Source: Pelomonas baiyunensis (lineage in GTDB: Bacteria; Pseudomonadota; Gammaproteobacteria; Burkholderiales; Burkholderiaceae_C). Taken from it: a stretch of DNA of 64,000 bases. This document shows, piece after piece, positions 56,415 to 64,000 of this stretch. Below the pieces are notes generated by a model. It was not told where the DNA came from. It did no database searches and worked only from the letters and a program-made list of their open reading frames with translations. The DNA lies in contig NZ_JBIGIB010000003.1 of assembly GCF_043555935.1 (NCBI RefSeq), positions 186,001-250,000 on the forward strand. The letters are read 5' to 3'. The translations under genes were made by a program, and so were the position numbers. Position 1 is the first letter of the stretch. Each line of letters opens with the position of its first letter.

Positions 56415-58763
56415 ATGCCCCTGCCTGCCTCCCGTTGGCGCCGCTTTGAGCTCTCGCTCGCCGCCGTCCTGCTGCTCATCCTGGCGCTGGACTTCGCCTT
56501 CCCCCTGCCCACGCCCGCCAGCAACTCCCCCACGCTGACCGTGCTGGCCGCTGACGGCACGCCGCTGCGCGCCTGGCCGGGCGACGACGGGGCGCAGCGC
56601 CACCCGACCACGCCCGAGGCCGTGTCGCCGCACTACCTGCAGGCGCTGCTGCATTACGAAGACCGCTGGTTTTACGTGCACCCCGGCGTGAACCCCGTGG
56701 CCCTGGCGCGCGCCGCCTGGCAGTGGGTGCGGCATGGGCGCATCGTGTCCGGCGGCTCCACGCTCACCATGCAGGTGGCCCGCTTGGTGGACGAGCGCGC
56801 CGCCGGCCGCAGCGTGCCGGCCAAGCTGCGCCAGATCGTGCGCGCGCTGCAGCTGGAGCTGCACCTGAGCAAGCACGAGATCCTGGCGCTCTACCTCAAC
56901 CTTGCGCCCATGGGCGGCCCGCTGGAGGGCGTGGAAACGGCCAGCCGCGCCTATCTCGGCAAAGGCGCGGCGGACCTGTCTCAGGCCGAGGCCGCGCTGC
57001 TGGTGGCGCTGCCGCAGTCGCCCACCCGGCTGCGGCCCGATCGCGCCGTGGCCTCGGCCCAGGCCGCGCGCGACAAGGTGCTCACCCGCATGCAGACGCA
57101 AGGCGTGTGGACCGCCGCCGAGGTGGCCGACGCCAAGCTGGAGCGCGTGTTCGCCCCGCCGCTGCGCGCCCGCTGGCTGGCGCCGCTGGCCGCCGAGCGC
57201 CTGCGCCAGGAAGCCCGCCGGCAAGGCAAGACCGAGGCCGTCATCCAAAGCACGCTGGACGCCGGCCTGCAAGCCCGGCTGGAGCAGCTGCTGACCGACC
57301 GCCTGAACAGCCTGCCCGAGGCCGTGTCCATGGCCGCGCTGGTGGTGGACAACCGCACGCTGGACGTGCGCGGCTACGTGGGCTCGGCCGACTTCACCGA
57401 CGCCCGCCGCGGCGCGCATGTGGACATGGTGCGCGCCAAGCGCTCGCCGGGCTCCACGCTCAAGCCGTTTCTCTACGCCATGGCGCTGGACGAAGGCCTC
57501 ATCCATTCCGAAAGCCTGCTCATCGACGCGCCGCAGAACTTCGGCGGCTACGCGCCGGGCAACTTCCAGGCGGATTTTTCCGGCCCGGTCAGCGTGAGCG
57601 AAGCGCTGCAACGCTCGCTCAACGTGCCCGCCGTGGACCTGCTGGACCGCCTGGGCCCGGAGCGCTTTGCCGGCCGGCTGCGCAACGCGGGTGTGAAGCT
57701 GCGCATGCCGGCCAACGCGGCGCCCAACCTCAGCCTGATCCTGGGCGGCGGCAGCACCACGCTGGAAGAGCTGGTGGGCGCGTACACGGCACTGGCTCGC
57801 GGCGGCCTGGCCGCGCGGCCGCACCTCACGCCGGGCGCACCGCTGCAGGAGACGCGGCTGATGAGCGAAGGCGCCGCCTTCATCGTGCGCGAGATCCTGG
57901 AAAACGGCGGCCGCCCGGGCAACCCGTTCCGTGAAAGCGGCCAGCGCGTGGCCTGGAAAACGGGCACGAGCTTCGGCTTTCGGGACGCCTGGGCGCTGGG
58001 CGTGACCGACCGCTACACCTTCGGCGTGTGGATCGGCCGGCCCGACGGCACGCCCAACCCCGGCCACTTCGGCGCCAACTCGGCCGCGCCGCTGCTGCGC
58101 GACCTGGCCGCGGCGCTGGGCCCCGATGGCATGTCGAATCAAGCCCGCCAGCAACTCGGCCCCCGCCGCAAGCCCGACAACGTGGCCGCCGTGCCCATCT
58201 GCTGGCCGCAGGGCCAGGCCGAGGCCGCCACCGAGCCGGGCCTGTGCCTGCAACGCCGCACCGCCTGGACGCTGGACGGCGCCGTGCCCCCCACGCTGCC
58301 CGACCGGCTTCGCCCCACGCCCTTGGCCGAACCCGTGTGGGTGAAGGCCGGCCAGCGCGTGCAACCCGGCTGCGCGCCCGACGCCGAACGCGTGGACGCC
58401 GTGCGCTGGCCCGCGCTGCTCGGCCCGTTTCTGGACGCCGAACAGCGCCACCCCATGGAACGCCTGCCCTGGCGCGCCGACTGCGCGCCGCGCGAGCCGG
58501 TGGCGAACCGCCTGCGCGTGGTGGGCCTGGAGCCCGGCACCATGCTGCGCCCCGCGCCGGGGCAGGCCGAGGTGACGCTGCGCCTGCAGGCCATCGGCGC
58601 GCAGCAAGGCGCCACCTGGCTGCTGGACGGGCAATGGATGGCCGCCAGCGATACCGCGGCGGCCGCGCAAACCCTGCACGTCAGTCGCCCCGGCCCGCAC
58701 CGCCTCACGGTGATGGACGGTCTGGGCCGCTGGGCGCGGGTGGAGTTTCAGGTGGCGAACTAG
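56415..58763 (+). CDS. pbpC: Penicillin-binding protein 1C
   Basis: A 782-residue peptidoglycan polymerase with transglycosylase and transpeptidase domains. An N-terminal anchor helix (LAAVLLLILALDFAF) precedes the glycosyltransferase with catalytic Glu82 in HYEDRWFYVHPGVNP and the second box GGSTLTMQVARLV. The transpeptidase has Ser347 in SPGSTLKPFLYAMAL (SxxK), SLN in QRSLNVP and Lys515 in AWKTGTSFGF. The C-terminal BiPBP_C domain ends in DGLGRWARVEFQVAN. It is the usual partner of bacterial alpha-2-macroglobulin in wall repair. Confidence 0.97.
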   Translation: MPLPASRWRRFELSLAAVLLLILALDFAFPLPTPASNSPTLTVLAADGTPLRAWPGDDGAQRHPTTPEAVSPHYLQALLHYEDRWFYVHPGVNPVALARAAWQWVRHGRIVSGGSTLTMQVARLVDERAAGRSVPAKLRQIVRALQLELHLSKHEILALYLNLAPMGGPLEGVETASRAYLGKGAADLSQAEAALLVALPQSPTRLRPDRAVASAQAARDKVLTRMQTQGVWTAAEVADAKLERVFAPPLRARWLAPLAAERLRQEARRQGKTEAVIQSTLDAGLQARLEQLLTDRLNSLPEAVSMAALVVDNRTLDVRGYVGSADFTDARRGAHVDMVRAKRSPGSTLKPFLYAMALDEGLIHSESLLIDAPQNFGGYAPGNFQADFSGPVSVSEALQRSLNVPAVDLLDRLGPERFAGRLRNAGVKLRMPANAAPNLSLILGGGSTTLEELVGAYTALARGGLAARPHLTPGAPLQETRLMSEGAAFIVREILENGGRPGNPFRESGQRVAWKTGTSFGFRDAWALGVTDRYTFGVWIGRPDGTPNPGHFGANSAAPLLRDLAAALGPDGMSNQARQQLGPRRKPDNVAAVPICWPQGQAEAATEPGLCLQRRTAWTLDGAVPPTLPDRLRPTPLAEPVWVKAGQRVQPGCAPDAERVDAVRWPALLGPFLDAEQRHPMERLPWRADCAPREPVANRLRVVGLEPGTMLRPAPGQAEVTLRLQAIGAQQGATWLLDGQWMAASDTAAAAQTLHVSRPGPHRLTVMDGLGRWARVEFQVAN

Positions 58764-58797
58764 CGCGGCGGCAGCGGCCGTGGCGCCGTGCCCCCGC

Positions 58798-59829
58798 TCA
58801 CTCCCCCGGCGGCGTCTCCGCGTCGGGCTCGCCGTGCCGCTCGGGCTCGGTGGTGTGCAGCAGTTCGTGCAGCACCGAGGTGGCGTACTGGCCGGCGGGC
58901 AGGGTGAAGCTCAGCACCAGCTGGTCGGGCTCCGGCCAGGCCCAGGTCAGGTCTTGCGGGTGGGCGGCCAGGGCGCGGCGTTCCTGGTCCAGGCCGGCGT
59001 GTTCCATGCCGTCGCACAGCGTGGCGTGGCGGGCGGCCACGCCGTTTTCCAGGGCCTGGGCGGCGTCGGTGGTGCTCACGCGGCCACGGCCCCACAGCGG
59101 GCCGGTGGGGCGGCCGGCGGCGTCCAGCACATCGCCGGCGAGCGTCTGCCCCCACAGCCCCTGCTGAATGCGCAGCCCCAGCACCTCGTTGAACACGAAG
59201 GAGCGCACGGCCGAGAGGTAGATGCCCTTCTTCTTCGGGTTGCGCACGCGGATCTCGCGGGCCAGCATGGCGCGGCCCTGCTCCACGTTGCCGCCGTCAA
59301 AGCCGAAGCGCTGGGCGCCGAAGTAGTTGGGCACGCCCTGCGCGGCCACGGCCTGCAGGTTGGCTTCCACGGCGGCGCGGTCGCCGGTCACGTCACGCAG
59401 CACCAGGCGGAAGTGGTTGCCCTGCAGGTCGCCCGGGCGCAGCTTCTTCACGTGGCGGCTTTGGCTCAGCACCTGGAACTCAGGGTGCTGGAGTTGGGTC
59501 AGGTCGGGCGTTTCGCCGGCGCCCTTGGCAATCGGCAGGTAGATGCTGAACCACTGCCGCGTGACGGCGTAGCGGTCTTTCAGGCCGGCGTAGCCCACGT
59601 CCCATTCGTTCACGCCCGCCGCGGCGGCCAGCTGCTGGGCCACGAAGGCGGTGTTGGCGCCGTTCTTCTGCACGTCCAGCCACAGGTGTTCGCCGGCGCC
59701 GGAGGGCAGCTGCAGCGGCTGCTCGGTCACGAGGAAGTCTTCGTTGCGGGCCTTCAGCGTGGCGCGGGCGCCGGTGTCGGGATAGGCGCGGGGCCAGGTC
59801 GGAAGGGCGGTGTAGGCGGCTTCGGTCAT
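58798..59829 (-). CDS. truD: tRNA pseudouridine(13) synthase
   Basis: A 343-residue enzyme that isomerises U13 in glutamate tRNA. The TruD-specific region NEDFLVTEQPLQLPSGAGEH is near the start and catalytic Asp85 is in AGLKDRYAVTRQWFS. Conserved RPGDLQGNHFRLVLRDV and PNYFGAQRFGFDGGN follow. The C-terminal stretch LSFTLPAGQYATSVLHELL is typical. It is on the minus strand, convergent with pbpC (34 bp between stops) and divergent from slyX. Confidence 0.96.
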   Translation of the reverse strand: MTEAAYTALPTWPRAYPDTGARATLKARNEDFLVTEQPLQLPSGAGEHLWLDVQKNGANTAFVAQQLAAAAGVNEWDVGYAGLKDRYAVTRQWFSIYLPIAKGAGETPDLTQLQHPEFQVLSQSRHVKKLRPGDLQGNHFRLVLRDVTGDRAAVEANLQAVAAQGVPNYFGAQRFGFDGGNVEQGRAMLAREIRVRNPKKKGIYLSAVRSFVFNEVLGLRIQQGLWGQTLAGDVLDAAGRPTGPLWGRGRVSTTDAAQALENGVAARHATLCDGMEHAGLDQERRALAAHPQDLTWAWPEPDQLVLSFTLPAGQYATSVLHELLHTTEPERHGEPDAETPPGE

Positions 59830-59886
59830 GGGTGATTGTCCCGCGCGTGGGCCGCAAGGCGGCGGAATTGCGCCACCATTGCGGCC

Positions 59887-60108
59887 ATGGACACGCTGCA
59901 CGCCCTCGAACAACGCATCACCGACCTGGAGATCAAGGCCAGCTTTGCCGAAGACACGGTGGAGCAACTCAACCAGGTGGTGGTGCGCCAGCAGGCGCAG
60001 ATCGACCGGCTGGTGAAAGAGCTGGTGGAGCTGCGCAACCAGGCCGCCTCGGCCGCCGAGCCGGGTGGGTTTCGCAGCCTGCGCGACGAGCTGCCGCCGC
60101 ACTATTGA
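59887..60108 (+). CDS. slyX: SlyX-like coiled-coil protein
   Basis: A 73-residue protein with one long coiled coil: LEQRITDLEIKASFAEDTVE and QLNQVVVRQQAQIDRLVKEL, then the family-typical C-terminus RDELPPHY. SlyX has no proven biochemical role; in enterics it is encoded near slyD. It is divergent from truD, with 57 bp between starts. The following 209 bp to the dGTPase-like gene contain no recognisable element. Confidence 0.92.
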   Translation: MDTLHALEQRITDLEIKASFAEDTVEQLNQVVVRQQAQIDRLVKELVELRNQAASAAEPGGFRSLRDELPPHY

Positions 60109-60317
60109 TCTGCCCGCGGCCCGCGCCCCTGCCGCGCGCCCATCGCGAGCCTGGGCCGGCGCAAGCTGCGACTTTCTGCACACCTCACGCGCCGGCCGCT
60201 GTGCCACGGCGGGGGCGACCGGCCTACCCTTGGCGCACGTGTCGGCCTTCTCAAGCGGCGCTCACAGCCCCGTCCGGCACACCTCAGGGAGCCAAGTCTT
60301 GCGTGGAGTTGTGCGCC

Positions 60318-61676
60318 ATGGACGTCCTGATGGAAGCCGCTGTTGCCGAGGACCGGCCCCAGCCTGAACCCGCCCTGCAAGTGCAGCGAGACGACCTCCA
60401 GTGGCAGCAACGCCGCTCGGGGTCGGAGCTGATGCGCGTGCGCGGCGCCTACCGCAACCCTTACGCCCGCGACCGCGCGCGGGTGATGCACAGCCAAAGC
60501 TACCGCCAGCTGCAGGGCAAGCACCTGCTGGGCGGGGTGGACGACGGCGAGGTGTTCCGCACCCGCGCCACGCTGGCGCAGGAAGCCGCGCAGCTGTCAC
60601 GCGGGCTGCTGCGCTCGTTGCAGCACCTGCACTCGGCCAGCGCGCCGTGGGCCCGGTTGCTGCCTGAGCCCAACCTCATCGAGGCCATTGCCTTCGGTCG
60701 CCAGATGGGCTGCCCGGCCTTTGGCGAGGCGGGCGAAACCGCGCTGAACAACTGGCTGCACGACAGCGGCGGCTTCTCGGCCCCGGCGCAAACGCTGCGG
60801 CTGCTGGCCCGCCAGGAGCCCTATGCCGACCAGTTCGGCCTGGACCTGTCGCGCCGCGTGCTGCTGGGCTGCCTGGCCCACCCCGCGCCGCGCCGCCTGG
60901 TGTTCAGCGCCAGCAGCGCCGGCCGCGACGACCGCCGCCGCCCGCCCGGCTGCTACTACGACGCCGACCAGGACATCGTCGACTGGACCCTGCTGCCCGC
61001 CAGCAGCAGCGACAGCCACGCCTTCATGCTGCCCTCGGCCCTGCCGCGCGACGGCCACCACGGCGCCGCCGGCTGGAGCGGCTTCGACGCCAGCCTCATC
61101 GGCCTGGCCGAGGCGCTGGCCACCGGCGTGCACGTGCTGGAAGACGGCATCCGCCTCGGCCTGGTGACGGCCGAGCGCTGGTTGCGCCTGAAGCCCGACC
61201 CGGGATGGGCCGCAGCGGTGGAACTGGGCTCGCCCAGCGAAGCGGCGCGGGCGCTGTTCGGGGCGTCCGAGTCGGCCCGGCGCCGCGCCATCGGCACCTT
61301 GGTGAATGCCTTCATCGTGTCGGTGGAGGTGGACGAGCGCGACGACATCGAAGAGCCGCTGCTGCGCCACCGCGTGTGCCTGCTCACCGAGGCCGAGGCC
61401 TTCCTGGCGCAGCTGCGCCACCTGGTGCACGAGGTGGCCCTGGGCGCGCCGGCCGTGTCGGCCTACCAGCGCCGCGGCGGCCGCATGCTGCGCGCGGTGG
61501 CCGAGGCCTTCTGGGACGACCCCCTGCACCTGCTGCCCGAGGCCCAACGCCAGGCCCACGAGCAGGCCGGCAGCACCGGCGAGCAACGCCGCCTGCTGGC
61601 CGACTGGCTGGCCAGCGCCTGCGACGCCCGCGTGATGCGCTGGCACACGCAGCTGGTGGGGCCGGTGAGCGGGTAA
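60318..61676 (+). CDS. Degenerate dGTPase (HD-domain) homologue lacking metal ligands
   Basis: A 452-residue protein that follows the dGTP triphosphohydrolase order. The opening NPYARDRARVMHSQSYRQLQ and KHLLGG match RDRARI/RRLxxKTQV, and RTRATLAQEAAQLSRGL matches RTRLTHSxEV. However the first HD histidine is Leu86, the HD pair is Arg128-Gln129 in the stretch GRQMGCPAFGEAGE (normally HDxGHPPFGHxGE), the third histidine is Glu137, and the C-terminal Asp of ADDI is changed in LAEALATGVHVLEDG. All four metal ligands are gone, yet the frame is intact, so it is probably a non-hydrolytic nucleotide- or DNA-binding protein. Confidence 0.8.
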   Translation: MDVLMEAAVAEDRPQPEPALQVQRDDLQWQQRRSGSELMRVRGAYRNPYARDRARVMHSQSYRQLQGKHLLGGVDDGEVFRTRATLAQEAAQLSRGLLRSLQHLHSASAPWARLLPEPNLIEAIAFGRQMGCPAFGEAGETALNNWLHDSGGFSAPAQTLRLLARQEPYADQFGLDLSRRVLLGCLAHPAPRRLVFSASSAGRDDRRRPPGCYYDADQDIVDWTLLPASSSDSHAFMLPSALPRDGHHGAAGWSGFDASLIGLAEALATGVHVLEDGIRLGLVTAERWLRLKPDPGWAAAVELGSPSEAARALFGASESARRRAIGTLVNAFIVSVEVDERDDIEEPLLRHRVCLLTEAEAFLAQLRHLVHEVALGAPAVSAYQRRGGRMLRAVAEAFWDDPLHLLPEAQRQAHEQAGSTGEQRRLLADWLASACDARVMRWHTQLVGPVSG

Positions 61677-61743
61677 AGGCGGGCGTGAATGTGGGCGTGG
61701 AGGTGGCCCTGAATGTGGGCCTGAACCGCGAGGCTCAGGCGCC

Positions 61744-62238
61744 TCAGGCCTCGCCGTCCCAGTAGTCCACCCCGGCGTCCTGGCGTTGCAGCAGGCGCAG
61801 GCCGGGGGCGTAGCAGCCCACCTTGCCGGAGTCGGGGTAGACGCAAATCTCCGGCGACTTCTGCGTGCTGACCGACAGGTAGTGCAGCGGCGCGTCGGAG
61901 GTGTTGAGGATGTGGTGCGGGTACTCCGGCCCGGCCGGCACGGTGATGACGTCGCCCGCCCGGATGGGCAGCAGCTCGCCGGCCACGCGCAGCGTGCCTT
62001 CGCCTTGCAGCACGATGAACATCTCTTCTTCGCCGTGGTGGTAGTGGTAGGGGCAGCCTTGCTGGCCCGGGGCCACCACGTCGATGCGGGCGCCCAGCTG
62101 CTGGGCGGCGGTGCCTTGGGTGAGGGAGGCGCCCTCGGTGTCGTAGCGGGGGGCGCGCACGAAGCGCTCGCGGGGGGCGTCGTGGAAGTTGCGGATCAGG
62201 CGCTGGCGCAGTTCGGCCGCGCGGTTGGGCAGGGTCAT
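61744..62238 (-). CDS. Cupin-domain protein
   Basis: A 164-residue protein from the ATG at 62238, with GGAG 8 nt ahead. A single cupin barrel has the metal-binding motif CPYHYHHGEEEMFIVLQGEG (His-His-Glu) and the second motif PAGPEYPHHILNTSD (His). A C-terminal stretch LRLLQRQDAGVDYWDGE resembles cupins linked to acireductone or sugar chemistry, but no pathway gene is nearby. It starts 29 bp from recQ, so the two share a compact divergent promoter. Confidence 0.88.
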   Translation of the reverse strand: MTLPNRAAELRQRLIRNFHDAPRERFVRAPRYDTEGASLTQGTAAQQLGARIDVVAPGQQGCPYHYHHGEEEMFIVLQGEGTLRVAGELLPIRAGDVITVPAGPEYPHHILNTSDAPLHYLSVSTQKSPEICVYPDSGKVGCYAPGLRLLQRQDAGVDYWDGEA

Positions 62239-62267
62239 GCAGGGTCTCCGGGGACAATGGCGGTTGA

Positions 62268-64000
<1,733 letters not shown>

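Noticed and set aside
56310..58700. A 796-residue minus-strand frame opposite pbpC
   Set aside because: Arginine/glycine-rich shadow of an intact PBP1C gene.
58811..58821. GGCGTCTCCGC, one mismatch from the 11-bp SARP-type unit
   Set aside because: Single copy inside the 3' end of the truD coding region, with no second unit; chance in GC-rich sequence.

Overview
This is a gene-dense, very GC-rich stretch of a betaproteobacterial chromosome, most likely order Burkholderiales (Comamonadaceae or the Rubrivivax/Leptothrix group). The gene content supports this: a PutA without its own DNA-binding domain next to an Lrp-type regulator, UbiC and UbiA, SSB, SlyX, TruD, PBP1C and RecQ, a DUF2277 protein, an H-NOX/HNOBA kinase pair, and seven proteins with PEP-CTERM exosortase sorting tails. 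The assignment is an inference from family content. I saw no rRNA, tRNA, CRISPR array, transposase or integrase.

Layout. 1-5 kb: a FIST sensor protein cut by the left edge, an Lrp/AsnC regulator, and divergent putA. 5-13 kb: small housekeeping and hypothetical genes, an ABC exporter, and an H-NOX sensor overlapping its HNOBA-domain histidine kinase. 13-15 kb: a DUF1444-like membrane protein and an alpha/beta-hydrolase lipoprotein whose nucleophile serine is a glutamate. 15-33 kb: a long minus-strand block of PEP-CTERM proteins, with a 1228-residue protein of unknown family, a five-helix membrane protein and a SARP/AfsR-like ATPase regulator. 33-44 kb: proC-ubiC, an AP2-like protein, an HPP-CBS membrane protein overlapping a Gfo/Idh/MocA oxidoreductase, ubiA overlapping a solute-binding protein, OsmC, GST, an alpha-oxoamine synthase, a PRC-barrel protein, a seventh PEP-CTERM protein and ssb. 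44-52 kb: a translationally coupled LytS/LytR pair, a DUF2807 protein and a giant alpha-2-macroglobulin. 52-56 kb: an insertion holding a lower-GC DUF262-HNH gene, a REP-like hairpin and three small genes. 56-64 kb: pbpC, truD, slyX, a dGTPase homologue that has lost its metal ligands, a cupin, and recQ running off the right edge.

The most interesting signal is regulatory. Two PEP-CTERM promoters, upstream of the genes starting at 32975 and 28619 (both minus), each carry two perfect tandem copies of the 11-bp unit GGCGTCTCAGC. In both, the repeat ends exactly 7 nt before a matching -10-like hexamer (CARCAT). The gene lying between these promoters encodes a SARP-like regulator, and SARP proteins are known to bind direct repeats with 11-bp period placed just upstream of the -10. 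The arrangement suggests a self-contained, autoregulated surface-protein regulon. The separate PEP-CTERM gene at 42581-43444 instead has a good sigma-54 site, as expected for PrsK/PrsR-type control, so two regulatory routes may exist in one genome.

Elsewhere, alpha-2-macroglobulin and PBP1C, which are adjacent in many Proteobacteria, are separated here by about 4 kb of accessory DNA that includes a putative defence nuclease.
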